Source: JAEUIX01 sp046156035
GTDB lineage: Bacteria > Planctomycetota > Phycisphaerae > Phycisphaerales > UBA1924
Direction of reading: 5' to 3'
Assembly (NCBI GenBank): GCA_046156035.1
Contig: JBJXEW010000054.1
Span: 40,539-104,538 of the forward strand
Length of the DNA: 64,000 bases
Each line of letters begins with the position of its first letter. Positions within the stretch are counted from its first letter, which is position 1. Positions 52,429-61,692 of this stretch are shown here, one piece after another. The translations under genes were made by a program, and so were the position numbers. Below the pieces are notes generated by a model, which made no database searches, was not told where the DNA came from, and saw only the letters and a list, made by a program, of their open reading frames with translations.

Positions 52429-54411
52429 ATGAGCCACTTTGCTACAGGTCTTCGCGTCGGTGCTGCGGCCCTCTTGCTGCTTGCAGGATGCGATCAGCGA
52501 GACCCCGCGGGCGAGGCCATCCAAGCCGCCAAGACCACGCTGGCCACCCTCACCGGCGGTGGCCGGGTTGTGGACACCCGGCAGGAAAAACTCAAGCCCG
52601 CCCTTGACGAAGTCGTCAGGCTCCTGACCCCGCACCTGGATGCAACCCAGCCAGGCCAGGCCTCTGCCGCCAACAGCCTCATGGCCCGTGCCAAAGCCAG
52701 CCTCGCCACGCTCAACGTCGAAGAGGCCAACTCCGCCGAGCAGGCCAGCCTGAACAAGGCCCTGGAGATCCGCGGCAAACTCGACGAGTGGCTCGTGCAG
52801 CAGGCCCGCGCTGAATCCCTTGCCAGGTTTGACCCGGCCAAGGCCCAGGCGGAGATCACCGCCAAGGCGGCTCTCCTGGAAACGCAGATCGCGGCCACCA
52901 CCCAAGCGAGCGAGAAGGCCCAGGCGCAGGTTGCCGCGCTCAGGCAACGCGCCGACGGGCTGCTCGCGCAGGCCAAGGCGCGGCGTGAGCAGGCCAGCAC
53001 GCTCAAAGCCCGGGCCGCCGAGGTCAGCGCCACCGAGGGGCTCACGCTCGTGCAACAGGCCACGCAGATCGGCCGCGAGGCCGACGCTCTCGACATGGAA
53101 GCCAGTCTTGTGCAGGCCGAGGCGCTCGCCGCACAGCCCGCGGTGGATGATGCGGCGGCCCTGCTGGTGAAGTTCACCAACGAACGCCAGCAGGTTCGTA
53201 CCGCCAGCACGGAACTGGCCGAAACCACACGCGTCACCAAAGCCCAGGCCGACGCGGCAAGCCAGCACGCCCAGGGCGCGGCCGCCGCGATCGTGAAACT
53301 TACCAATGAGCTCGATGCCGCACGTGCCGCCGACGGGGCGCTGTCACAAGCCTTCGATTCCGCGGTCAAGGGCTTCCGCGACGCCGTTGCCTGCGCCAAG
53401 AAGAGCGTGCTCACCGCCGGTTCCGGCGAATCGCTCAGCGCGGCCAAGTTGCAGGTCGCCAGTTACAACCAGGCTCTGGGCGATGCACTCTTCATCCGAG
53501 TGCGTGGCATGCAAGACCACCTCGCCCTGCTCGAACTGCTCGCTTCCGCCAAGCCGGGGCTCAGCGGTGCCCCGATCTATACCGGTGGGGCCAAGAGCCT
53601 GCGCGAGCAGGCCGTGGTTCTGCTGACCGAAGCGGGCGAGGCCTACGAGGCCGCCAAAGACGGCTTCGCGGGCGCGGGCGGCAAGGAAGATGTGCGGGCC
53701 AAACTCGACAAACTCGCCGAACTCGTCGGCAAAATCTCCGGCAAGAAGCCCGCACCCGCAGAGCCCCCCGCGGCAACCGAAGGCGAGGCCGCACCGGCCG
53801 CGGCCGATGCCGCCGCCGCCGACGCACCCGCGGCGGGCGACCCCGTCGCCGCGGTGAAGGCGGCGTTCCTTCAACAGATCGCCGACCGCAAGAGCGGCGA
53901 CGTGGAAAAAGTCCTGGCCCACTTTGTCATCACCAACGACGAGCAGAAGTCGTTGGTTGTCGCGGAGATGCAGATGGGCGCGGCTGCCGCAGACCTCGAC
54001 GCGGCCTGCCGCGAGAAACTCAACAAGCCGCTCGCCGAACTCGCGGCCGAGGCGGGGCCGAGCGGCGCCATGGTGACGGGGATGCTCGCCCAGATGGAGC
54101 CCACGCTCGACACCCTCACCTTCACACCCGTCTCGCCCACCGAGGTGCAGGTCCAGGCCAAAGGCATGCCGATGGCCCTCACCACCCAACTGATCGACGG
54201 CGCATGGAAGACCCAGATGCCCGACATGCCGCCCCAGATGATCCAGCAGGCCAAGATGATGACCCCCGTCGTCGTCAACGGCTTCGGCGCCGTCGCCGCG
54301 GATGTGCGTGCCGGCACGATCACCGACGGCAAGGGCCTCGTCGCCGCCCTCATGGCCAAGATGATGGCCGGCGCCGGCGCGGCCCAGGGCCAGCCCGACA
54401 TGAACAAGTAG
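52429..54411 (+). CDS. Coiled-coil lipoprotein
   Basis: 660 residues, no recognised family. It starts MSHFATGLRVGAAALLLLAGC, a textbook lipobox followed by Asp, so it is probably kept at the inner membrane under the E. coli +2 rule (if that applies here). Residues 25-360 are Ala/Lys/Glu/Gln-rich long helix (for example AEITAKAALLETQIAATTQA), predicted coiled coil. A Pro/Ala linker near 445-480 leads to a second domain (VAAVKAAFLQQIADRKSGDV...) ending in a Met-rich tail. ATG 52429. It is 82 bases ahead of the next same-strand gene. Confidence 0.75.
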   Translation: MSHFATGLRVGAAALLLLAGCDQRDPAGEAIQAAKTTLATLTGGGRVVDTRQEKLKPALDEVVRLLTPHLDATQPGQASAANSLMARAKASLATLNVEEANSAEQASLNKALEIRGKLDEWLVQQARAESLARFDPAKAQAEITAKAALLETQIAATTQASEKAQAQVAALRQRADGLLAQAKARREQASTLKARAAEVSATEGLTLVQQATQIGREADALDMEASLVQAEALAAQPAVDDAAALLVKFTNERQQVRTASTELAETTRVTKAQADAASQHAQGAAAAIVKLTNELDAARAADGALSQAFDSAVKGFRDAVACAKKSVLTAGSGESLSAAKLQVASYNQALGDALFIRVRGMQDHLALLELLASAKPGLSGAPIYTGGAKSLREQAVVLLTEAGEAYEAAKDGFAGAGGKEDVRAKLDKLAELVGKISGKKPAPAEPPAATEGEAAPAAADAAAADAPAAGDPVAAVKAAFLQQIADRKSGDVEKVLAHFVITNDEQKSLVVAEMQMGAAAADLDAACREKLNKPLAELAAEAGPSGAMVTGMLAQMEPTLDTLTFTPVSPTEVQVQAKGMPMALTTQLIDGAWKTQMPDMPPQMIQQAKMMTPVVVNGFGAVAADVRAGTITDGKGLVAALMAKMMAGAGAAQGQPDMNK

Positions 54412-54492
54412 CCGCTACCATCCGCTCCCCCGGAGCCTGCCGCCGGGGCCGACGCCGGAACCGACCATGCACTTTGCCGAGGTGAACGACTC

Positions 54493-55434
54493 GTGAAGAC
54501 CCGTCGATCGATGATGATGGTGGCCACGGTGCTGCTGGCCGCCCTCTCCGGCCCGGGTGTGCTGCACGCCCAGGTTGCCCAACCGCCCGATGCCTCTGTG
54601 GCCGCGGCCGAATCGCTCGCGCCGGCTCAGGAAGAGCAGATCAAGGCCTTTGTCGCGGCCCGCGGCCCGGGCCTCATGGGCGACGCATCCGAGATCAAAC
54701 GCACGCGAGACGACGTGCTCAAACCCTTGCAAGCCAACCGCGTCAGCGTTGCCTTCCGCCTCGAGTACGCCAAGCAGGTCGGCCCGGTCCTGGAAAAAAC
54801 CGTGGCCGAAGGCAACGAGCAGCAGGTGGTCAACGCCCTCCGCATCGCCGGCGAACTCGCCGCGCCGCGTTCCATCGCCATGCTCAAAAAGGCGCTCGCC
54901 GATCCGCGCCAGGCCGTGCGGTATGGCGCGGTGTTCGGCATCGCCCGCTTCTTCGATGCCACCGGCCGCACCGGCCCCGCCGCGTCGGCCGACCAACTCG
55001 CGGACCTCATCAAGTCCCTCGCCGCTCAGGCCGCCAAGGAGGCCGACCCGATCGTGCTCGACGGCCACACGCTCGCCCTGGGCGCAGCCGTGCGCGTCCC
55101 CGAGTCGGCCGTGAAGGACGTGCGCGGCCCCGCCCTCGCCGCCCTGGCCAAAATCGGCGACGATCGGGCCAAGGCACTCGCCGCCGATTCCGGCAAGGCT
55201 CGCCTCGTGGAAATGCTCTTTCGCATCTGCGGCATCGCCCGCGGAGCCCTCACGGATATCCAGCAGGGCAACCTGCCCGCCACCACCACCGCCGCGTGCG
55301 GCAGCATGGCCGCCAGCATCCTTGCCGCCTGTGATGAACTGGCCAAGGCACCCGACCCGGGCGTGCCCTCCAACGCCGTTTCGCAGTTGAAGGCCGCGGC
55401 CGCCGCTGTGCAGGACTTCGCCAAGGCCAGGTAA
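54493..55434 (+). CDS. Secreted helical (HEAT-like) protein
   Basis: 313 residues from GTG 54493. The signal peptide runs to about VLHAQ; the mature part is Ala-rich and helical, with repeats resembling HEAT (EGNEQQVVNALRIAGELAAP, SIAMLKKALADPRQAVRYGA). No catalytic residues are apparent. Following the coiled-coil lipoprotein gene on the same strand, it is probably a periplasmic partner or scaffold. It is convergent with the M28 peptidase gene. Confidence 0.7.
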   Translation: MKTRRSMMMVATVLLAALSGPGVLHAQVAQPPDASVAAAESLAPAQEEQIKAFVAARGPGLMGDASEIKRTRDDVLKPLQANRVSVAFRLEYAKQVGPVLEKTVAEGNEQQVVNALRIAGELAAPRSIAMLKKALADPRQAVRYGAVFGIARFFDATGRTGPAASADQLADLIKSLAAQAAKEADPIVLDGHTLALGAAVRVPESAVKDVRGPALAALAKIGDDRAKALAADSGKARLVEMLFRICGIARGALTDIQQGNLPATTTAACGSMAASILAACDELAKAPDPGVPSNAVSQLKAAAAAVQDFAKAR

Positions 55435-55521
55435 TCGGCGGTCCGGCCGTGTGGCCCGTTCTGGGTCGGCCGGCGGTCCCCGTCCGCACCCAGCCTCTCC
55501 ATGACCTTCGCACACCCCGCC

Positions 55522-57318
55522 TCACTGCCCGCTTGTGGGCGGCGGGACAGGCGCAACGGGTTCGGTCGCCGGTGTCGTGCTGCCCGGCATCGGCGTGACC
55601 TCTGCCGGTCGGCCGCCCTCGCGCGCTGGCCGCTGCCCGCTTCGATCTCGCGGCCGCGTCTCGATCGGTGCCCGTGGCAGCAGGTCGTCCGCGCACGCCA
55701 GGTTGTACGCGACGATCGCCGAGTTCGTCGCCGACTGCTTCAGATACTCCGGAATCGCCAGCGCCATCGTGTCGTGCTGGGTGTGCCAGCCGTAGCCATA
55801 CTCCGACCGGCCGATCTCATCCCAGAAGAAGCCCGGCACGCCCACGGCGTTGAAACTCGCGTGGTCGCTGCCGCCGTGCCCCACCATTTTCTCGCCCGTG
55901 TCGCGGATGTCGACGTTCAGCCACTTCGCGTCCGCCGCGCTCCAGAACAGGTTGTTCGTCGGCGCCGTGGCCGCGGCCAGCATCGGCAGCGCCACCGTCG
56001 GCGCGCCCAGCCCACCCTGCGTGTTCGTGCCGCCGTCATCCACAAACACCACCGAGTGCTTGTCCAGGTCCGCCTTGTACGCCTCCACATAGGCCTTCGA
56101 GCCGAGCAAGCCCTGCTCCTCGCCCGTCCACAGGCAGAAGCGGATCGTCCGCTTGGGCTTCGCGCCCACCGCCATCAGAATCCGCGCCGCCTCCATCGTC
56201 ACGCTCGAGCCCGTGCCGTTGTCGATCGTTCCCGTCGAGCCCGGGCCGTCCCACGAATCTAGGTGCCCGGAGACGATCACCACCTGCTCGGGCCACACCG
56301 TGCCGCGGATCTCCGCGATCGTGTTGTACACCGGCACCGGCCCGGCCACGAACGTGGCCTGTGCATCGATCTCCACCTCGATCGGCTCGCCGTCGGTGAG
56401 GCGCGAGTTGATGTAGTCGTAGTCGCTCAGTCGAACGCTCACGTGCACGTCCCGCGGCACATCGGCGATGGACAACTCCCGCCACTTGGGCACCGCGCCC
56501 GTCCACACCCGCTCATCGCGGCTGGTGGAAATGAACCCCGCCACGCCGTCAAACACCATCCGCTGCGGCAGCGGAATCGTCTCAACCTTCTCCCCCTCGG
56601 CCACCTTCTTGCGGGCCTCGTTGCGTGCCTCGTAATACGTCCCCAGGCGGCTGCGGATCCCCCGCTGCCCCACCGGCGGCGGCGGATCGAGCAGCACCCA
56701 CGCGCCCTTGAGTTGGTCCTTCACCTTCGCGTATTCCTCGTCCGTCTCCGGGGCCTTCACCACCTTGCCGCGCACGGGTCCGTTGGTGCCCGCCTGCCAC
56801 GAGAGCCACGTGAACACCACCTCACGCGCCGTGTTCCACGCCACCGTCGTTGTGCCGTCCTCGTTCTTCTTCTCGTCCTTCAGCAGCACCTTGGCGCTGC
56901 TCGGCCCGCGATCAAAGCCCACGCCCACCGTACCCCACTCCTCCAGACGCGAGTTCGCCAGGCCCCAAGCCGCGAACCGCTCCTTCGCCCACATGTTCGC
57001 CCGCGTCAGGCGCGTCGAACCCGTCAGGCGCGGCCCGATCTCCTTCGACAGGTACGTCAGGTGGTCCATCACCTGCGAGCGATCCCGCCCCTCGCGGATG
57101 ATCGCCTTGATCGTGCCCGCCTCGCCCATCGCAATCTCAGGCGCGGCGGTGGGCTTGCCGTCAATGATCGCCGTCCATCCCTGCGCGTTCGTCGGCTTGC
57201 TCAAGGGTGCCGGCGTGCCCGCCGCGCTCCCGTTGTTGCGTGCGCAGCCGCACGCCATGACCAAGCCCGCGGCTGTCAACAACACCTTGGCGCGATGCGC
57301 GTACGAATCGTTTGTCAT
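55522..57318 (-). CDS. M28 family metallopeptidase, predicted lipoprotein
   Basis: 598 residues from ATG 57318. The N-terminus has AAGLVMACGC, a lipobox. The M28 zinc-site residues are visible in order: HLD in VSGHLDSWDGPGSTG, the bridging D in TGSSVTMEAARIL, the catalytic Glu in WTGEEQGLLGS, a later D in GSDHASFN and the last histidine in QHDTMALAIPEYL. A PA-type insert (VVIVSGHLD is preceded by ARGKVVKAPETDEEYAKVKD) is likely. Such enzymes are aminopeptidases or carboxypeptidases. The last 45 residues are Pro/Arg-rich and may not be structured. Confidence 0.92.
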   Translation of the reverse strand: MTNDSYAHRAKVLLTAAGLVMACGCARNNGSAAGTPAPLSKPTNAQGWTAIIDGKPTAAPEIAMGEAGTIKAIIREGRDRSQVMDHLTYLSKEIGPRLTGSTRLTRANMWAKERFAAWGLANSRLEEWGTVGVGFDRGPSSAKVLLKDEKKNEDGTTTVAWNTAREVVFTWLSWQAGTNGPVRGKVVKAPETDEEYAKVKDQLKGAWVLLDPPPPVGQRGIRSRLGTYYEARNEARKKVAEGEKVETIPLPQRMVFDGVAGFISTSRDERVWTGAVPKWRELSIADVPRDVHVSVRLSDYDYINSRLTDGEPIEVEIDAQATFVAGPVPVYNTIAEIRGTVWPEQVVIVSGHLDSWDGPGSTGTIDNGTGSSVTMEAARILMAVGAKPKRTIRFCLWTGEEQGLLGSKAYVEAYKADLDKHSVVFVDDGGTNTQGGLGAPTVALPMLAAATAPTNNLFWSAADAKWLNVDIRDTGEKMVGHGGSDHASFNAVGVPGFFWDEIGRSEYGYGWHTQHDTMALAIPEYLKQSATNSAIVAYNLACADDLLPRAPIETRPRDRSGQRPAREGGRPAEVTPMPGSTTPATEPVAPVPPPTSGQ

Positions 57319-57365
57319 GGTCGTTTCCGAAAAAGTGGGAGCGGGGCGCAGCCGGGCGGGAAGTG

Positions 57366-57470
57366 TCAGCGGGCGAGAATCGCCCACACCACCACCGCGA
57401 TGCCGATCACGAACAGACCAAACAGCACCGCGCTCAGCACGGTCGCCAGTCTGGACTTCTGCCTCAGCAT
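57366..57470 (-). CDS. Small 34-residue membrane peptide
   Basis: Start ATG 57470, stop 57366: MLRQKSRLATVLSAVLFGLF and then VIGIAVVVWAILAR. Three positive charges followed by about 23 hydrophobic residues make a good single membrane helix with the N-terminus inside. It lies on the same strand in the gap between the ThpR and M28 genes, where no other function is evident. No Shine-Dalgarno is seen, so this call rests on composition and position. Confidence 0.45.
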   Translation of the reverse strand: MLRQKSRLATVLSAVLFGLFVIGIAVVVWAILAR

Positions 57471-57522
57471 ACAACCAGCATATCAGGCCGTTGCGGGCGG
57501 TGCCAACCACCGCCCGCCCCCT

Positions 57523-58092
57523 TCACCGGCCCAGATTCACACACGCCAACTCGTTGTATATTCCCCCGCCAATCGTCAACCGGCTCTCCATCAGCCGGAC
57601 CTCCCCAACCGCGAAGGGGTCCATGTTCAAGGCACCGCCCCACGGCCCGCCGGTGGACGGTGTCCCCTCCGGGAACCGGCAGAGCGTCAGGTGCGGCACA
57701 AACCGTTCCGGCTTGCCGCTGCGGCGCGGGCGTGCGAACCGCTGCACCAGCCGCCGGTGCAGTTCCAGCAGCGTCGCCGGGCTGTCCGTCCGCGCCGCCA
57801 CCAGCCGCGGCGGGGCCGTGGCCGGATGATCCGGGATCGTGACCAACGCCTGCGCCGTGAGCGCGAACACGGGCAGCCCCGCGCACGCCCGCTCAACCGA
57901 TTCGATCGCCGCGCGAAGGTCGCGCCGGGCCGTCTCCCCGATGAACTGCACCGTCAGGTGAACCTGCTCAGGCCGCGTCACCCGGTGCGGCGGCAGCGGG
58001 AGGCCCGCCAGCGCCTCCAGCAGCGCGCCCGCCACTTCCGGCGGCGGGTAGACCGCGGCAAACAGGCGCAGCGAGTCGCGGGCGCGTTGCAT
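57523..58092 (-). CDS. thpR: RNA 2',3'-cyclic phosphodiesterase
   Basis: 189 residues. Two HxTx motifs, VHLTVQFIG and PHLTLCRF, are spaced as in the 2H phosphoesterase family (LigT/ThpR). These act on 2',3'-cyclic phosphate ends and tRNA-splicing-like junctions. RLFAAVYPP is the standard N-terminus, supporting ATG 58092. It is divergent from the GH31 gene and the first gene of a run with the small membrane ORF and the M28 peptidase. Confidence 0.9.
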   Translation of the reverse strand: MQRARDSLRLFAAVYPPPEVAGALLEALAGLPLPPHRVTRPEQVHLTVQFIGETARRDLRAAIESVERACAGLPVFALTAQALVTIPDHPATAPPRLVAARTDSPATLLELHRRLVQRFARPRRSGKPERFVPHLTLCRFPEGTPSTGGPWGGALNMDPFAVGEVRLMESRLTIGGGIYNELACVNLGR

Positions 58093-58138
58093 CGCCTCAG
58101 ACTACCATGCCGCCCGTCAGATCTTGAGGAGGTTCCCC

Positions 58139-60397
58139 ATGCGTGTGTCTGCCGCCGGCCGTGCCTGTTTCGTTGCCGCCATGCTCGCCCTGTGGGCACC
58201 GGCCGCGTTCGCTCAGCCCGCCGCCGGGGGGGGTGGGGCGGGTGGCGTGGGTGAGAAGGAACTCATCGGCACCGGCATCGCCCGCTTCTTCGCCGCGGGC
58301 GCGAAGCCCGCGGCCGCCCTGCCTAGTTTCGCACTCAAAAACCCCGCCAAGAAGACCGGCGACCTGCCCGCCTCGTGGGTCGTTCTGCCCGCATTCTCCC
58401 AGGCCGCGGATGGCCGCCAGGTGGCCACCATTGCCGCGCCCGCGGGCACGAGTTTCTACGGCACGGGCGAGGTGGCCGGGCCGCTCCTTCGCAACGGCCG
58501 GCAAGTCACACTCTGGAACACCGACGCGTTCGGCTACACGGTGGAGAAGAACCCCAGCCTCTATCAGAGCCACCCGTGGGTTCTGGCGGTGAGGCCAAAC
58601 GGCACAGCATTCGGTGTGCTAGCCGACACCACTTGGCGTACGGACATCAAGACCGACGGCGCCATCACGTTCACGGCCGAAGGGCCCGCGTTCCCGGTCA
58701 TTATCATCGACCGCGCAAGCCCGCAGGAGGTTCTCAAGGGTCTGGCCGAACTCACCGGCACCATGGAGATGCCCCCCAAGTGGGCCATCGGCTACCAGCA
58801 GTGCCGCTACTCGTACAACCCCGAGAAGCGCGTGCGCGAGATCGCCGAGGGCTTCCGAAGCCGCAAGATTCCCTGCGATGTCATCTGGTTCGACATTGAT
58901 TACATGGACGGCTACCGCGTCTTTACGTTTGACAAGGCTCAGTTCCCCAACCCCACGAAACTCAACGCCGACCTTCACGGCATGGGCTTCCGCACCGTGT
59001 GGATGATCGACCCCGGCGTGAAAGATGAAAAGGGCTACTTCGTCCGCGACCAGATGATCGAGAAGGACCTCGCCGTCAAGTCCTCCTCCGGCACCGTCTT
59101 CAACGGCGCCGTCTGGCCCGGCATGTGCGTCTTCCCGGATTACACCTCCGACACCGTCCGCACGTGGTGGGCGGGCCTCTACAAAGACTTCATCGGCACC
59201 GGTATCGACGGCGTCTGGAACGACATGAACGAGCCCGCCGTCTTCGGCGTCGCCAGCAAGACCATGCCGGAAGACAACCTGCACGCCGGCGGCACCTGGC
59301 GCAGCGAGCCCGGCGCGGCTGAGGTGAAGATCACGCCCGGCCCCCACGCCCGCTTCCATAATGTGTACGGCATGCTCATGGCCCAGGGCACACGCGACGG
59401 CGTGATGGCCGTGCAGCCCGGCAAGCGTCCTTTCGTGCTCACCCGCGCCGGCTACCTCGGCAGCCACCGCTACTCCGCCACGTGGACGGGCGACAACTCC
59501 GCGACGTGGACCGATCTCGAAGCCTCCATCCCCATGGCGCTGAATCTGGGCCTCTCCGGCCAGCCCTTCTGCGGCCCGGACATCGGCGGCTTCAACGGCA
59601 GCCACACTGGCGACAAGGCCAACAAGGGCCGCTTCTTCGCCCGCTGGATGGGCATCGGCTCGCTCCTCCCCTTCAGCCGCGGCCACACCGCCAAGGGCAA
59701 CGACGACAAGGAACCCTGGTCCTTCGATGCCCAGACCGAGGCCACCTGCAAAATCGCTCTCGAACGCCGCTACCGCCTGCTGCCGTACTACTACACGCTC
59801 TTCTACGAGGCCCACACCACGGGCCTGCCGGTGGTGCGTCCCGCGTTCTTCGCTGACCTCACCGATCCCGCGCTGCGCAGCGAGGATGACTGCTTCCTCA
59901 TCGGCGCCGATGTGCTCGTGGTGCCCCAGTTCATGCCCGACGGCTCGCGCGCGCCCGTCGAGCCCAAGGGCCTCTGGCGTTCGTTCGAGGTTGTGGACAG
60001 CGCGAGTGGTGGGGGTGGTGGGGGAGGCAACGCCGACCTGCCCGCCCTCAAAATCCGCGGCGGGGCCATCGTCCCCATCGGCCCCAGCATGGAATGGAGC
60101 GACCAGAAGCCGCTCGACCCGCTCACGCTCATCGTGTGCCTCGATGCGAACGGCAACGCCTCCGGCACGCTCTACGAAGACGCCGGCGACGGCTGGGGTT
60201 TCAAGGGCGGCGAGTTCCTCAAAGCCACCTACACCGCCAGCACCGCCAGTGGCGTCGTGACGGTCAAGGTCGCCTCGACCGAGGGCAAGATGGCTCGCCC
60301 CAAGCGCGGCATCGTCGTGCAGGTGATCGCTGATGGCGGCAAGGTCTTCTCCGCCAACGGCACCGATGGCGAAACGATCAGCGTGAGCATGAAGTAG
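58139..60397 (+). CDS. GH31 family alpha-glycosidase, secreted
   Basis: 752 residues from ATG 58139, with AGGAGG seven bases upstream; a TTG at 58124 is not needed. The signal peptide ends at AAFAQ. GH31 landmarks are FYGTGEVAGPLLRNG, KWAIGYQQCRYSY, WFDIDYMDGYRVFTF, the nucleophile Asp362 in WNDMNEPAVF and the acid/base Asp452 in WTGDNSATW. It should release alpha-linked glucose or xylose from oligosaccharides outside the cytoplasm. The C-terminal beta domain ends with GETISVSMK. Gly-rich GGGGGGN near residue 625 is an extra loop. Confidence 0.94.
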   Translation: MRVSAAGRACFVAAMLALWAPAAFAQPAAGGGGAGGVGEKELIGTGIARFFAAGAKPAAALPSFALKNPAKKTGDLPASWVVLPAFSQAADGRQVATIAAPAGTSFYGTGEVAGPLLRNGRQVTLWNTDAFGYTVEKNPSLYQSHPWVLAVRPNGTAFGVLADTTWRTDIKTDGAITFTAEGPAFPVIIIDRASPQEVLKGLAELTGTMEMPPKWAIGYQQCRYSYNPEKRVREIAEGFRSRKIPCDVIWFDIDYMDGYRVFTFDKAQFPNPTKLNADLHGMGFRTVWMIDPGVKDEKGYFVRDQMIEKDLAVKSSSGTVFNGAVWPGMCVFPDYTSDTVRTWWAGLYKDFIGTGIDGVWNDMNEPAVFGVASKTMPEDNLHAGGTWRSEPGAAEVKITPGPHARFHNVYGMLMAQGTRDGVMAVQPGKRPFVLTRAGYLGSHRYSATWTGDNSATWTDLEASIPMALNLGLSGQPFCGPDIGGFNGSHTGDKANKGRFFARWMGIGSLLPFSRGHTAKGNDDKEPWSFDAQTEATCKIALERRYRLLPYYYTLFYEAHTTGLPVVRPAFFADLTDPALRSEDDCFLIGADVLVVPQFMPDGSRAPVEPKGLWRSFEVVDSASGGGGGGGNADLPALKIRGGAIVPIGPSMEWSDQKPLDPLTLIVCLDANGNASGTLYEDAGDGWGFKGGEFLKATYTASTASGVVTVKVASTEGKMARPKRGIVVQVIADGGKVFSANGTDGETISVSMK

Positions 60398-60556
60398 AGA
60401 GTTGACGAGTTGACGATGTCCGGCATGCAGCCCGACCGTCAGGGAGGGCTCTGCTGCGTGCCGAGTCATGCCAAGCCCTCGCTTACGCTCGGGCTGCATG
60501 TTTGCCTCCCTGCGTTCACCAGTGCCCAATGCCCAGTCCCCAGTGCCTTCTTCACC
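60398..60556. other. Intergenic region before ftsY, mostly repeat element
   Basis: 159 bases that contain the inverted-repeat element 60424-60500 and otherwise a pyrimidine-rich stretch. No promoter hexamers stand out. Confidence 0.5.
60424..60500. repeat. 77-bp inverted-repeat element (copy 1)
   Basis: Arms of 27 bases, 60424-60450 starting CATGCAGCCCGACCGTCAGG and 60474-60500 starting AGCCCTCGCTTACGCTCGGG, are inverted copies with three mismatches. A related left arm recurs at 60846. Confidence 0.8.
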
Positions 60557-61561
60557 ATGAGCCTCTTCTCCCGCGTCATCTCGAACCTCAAGGCCGGCCT
60601 CGCCAAAACCCGCGAGTCCCTCGTCTCCGGCCTGCGCCTCCTCGTGCGCGGCCGCGTGCTCGACGATTCCCTCCTCGCCGACATCGAGAAGGCCCTGCTC
60701 TCCGCCGATGTCGGCCCCGCCGCGACCGCCAAACTCATTGATGGCCTGCGTGCGGATGTGAAGTCGGGGAGGCTCACCGACTCGGCCCTCGTGATCGACC
60801 ACCTCAAGGCCGCGTGCAAGGCCATGTTGCGAGGGCAGGGGACAGCATGCAGCCCGACCGTAAGGGAGGGCTCCGGGCCGGGGGCACAGCAGACAGCCGG
60901 AGCAGGCAAGAGCGCACCCTCCCTCACACTCGCGCGTGCGGCCAGCGGTCCCACCGTCATCCTCGTCACCGGCATCAACGGCGCGGGCAAGACCACCAGC
61001 GTCGCCAAACTCGCTGCGCGGCTAAAGGGTGAAGGACGTAGCGTCATGCTCGCCGCGTGCGACACCTTCCGCGCCGGGGCCGTCCGGCAACTCGAAATCT
61101 GGTCCGAGCGCCTCGGTGTGGAACTCATCAAGGGGCAGATGGGCGGCGACCCCGCGGCCGTCGCCTTCGATGCCTGCAAAGCCGCCGTCGCCCGCAATGT
61201 GGATTACCTGATCGTTGACACGGCCGGCCGCCTGCAAACGCAAGACCCGCTCATGCGGCAACTCGCCAAGATCTACGCCGTGCTGGGCAAGCAGATCGCA
61301 GAGAGTCCGCACGAGTCGCTCCTCGTGCTCGACGCCACCAGCGGCCAGAACGCCGTGCGCCAGGCCTGCGAGTTCGGGAAGGTGGCGGCCATAAGCGGCA
61401 TCATCCTCGCCAAACTCGACGGCACGGCCAAGGGCGGCGTGGTCCTGGCCATCAACGCGGCCACGAGCATCCCCGTCAAGTTCATCGGTGTGGGCGAACG
61501 CCCCGAAGACCTTGAAGCCTTCGACCCCGACACCTTCGTCGAAGCCCTCTTCGAGTCGTGA
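60557..61561 (+). CDS. ftsY: Signal recognition particle receptor FtsY
   Basis: 334 residues from ATG 60557. The N domain (SLFSRVISNLKAGLAKTRES..., DIEKALLSADVG) and the SRP-type G domain are complete: G1 GINGAGKTTS, DTFRAGAVRQLE, DTAGRLQTQ and AKLDGTAKGG. FtsY binds the Ffh-ribosome complex and targets membrane proteins. Between the N and G domains, residues about 96-128 (ACSPTVREGSGPGAQQTAGA...) are encoded by a repeat element inserted in frame. There is no acidic A domain, as in many bacteria. Confidence 0.95.
   Translation: MSLFSRVISNLKAGLAKTRESLVSGLRLLVRGRVLDDSLLADIEKALLSADVGPAATAKLIDGLRADVKSGRLTDSALVIDHLKAACKAMLRGQGTACSPTVREGSGPGAQQTAGAGKSAPSLTLARAASGPTVILVTGINGAGKTTSVAKLAARLKGEGRSVMLAACDTFRAGAVRQLEIWSERLGVELIKGQMGGDPAAVAFDACKAAVARNVDYLIVDTAGRLQTQDPLMRQLAKIYAVLGKQIAESPHESLLVLDATSGQNAVRQACEFGKVAAISGIILAKLDGTAKGGVVLAINAATSIPVKFIGVGERPEDLEAFDPDTFVEALFES
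60846..60938 (+). repeat. Repeat element inside ftsY (copy 2)
   Basis: Bases 60846-60872 repeat the left arm of the element at 60424 with only one or two differences (CATGCAGCCCGACCGTAAGG). The right part, 60914-60938, is a degenerate version of the inverse arm (CCCTCCCTCACACTCGC). It lies in the ftsY linker and does not break the frame. Confidence 0.75.
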
Positions 61562-61605
61562 GCCTGCCGCCCAGGCGCCCGACCGCTGTGCCACCGCCGC
61601 GCACC

Positions 61606-61644
61606 GAAAAAGAAAACGGGCGCGGGCCCTGTGCCCTCGCCCGT
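61606..61644 (-). terminator. Terminator of the PEP-CTERM-like gene
   Basis: Stem ACGGGCG/CGCCCGT (61616-61644) with internal pairing; on the minus strand it is followed by a run of T (complement of AAAAAGAAAA, 61606-61615). Suits the minus-strand gene ending at 61693. Confidence 0.65.
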
Positions 61645-61692
61645 TGTGGGGGATCAATCAATGTCCGTTGACGTCGGCAGGTTCGGCGGCGA

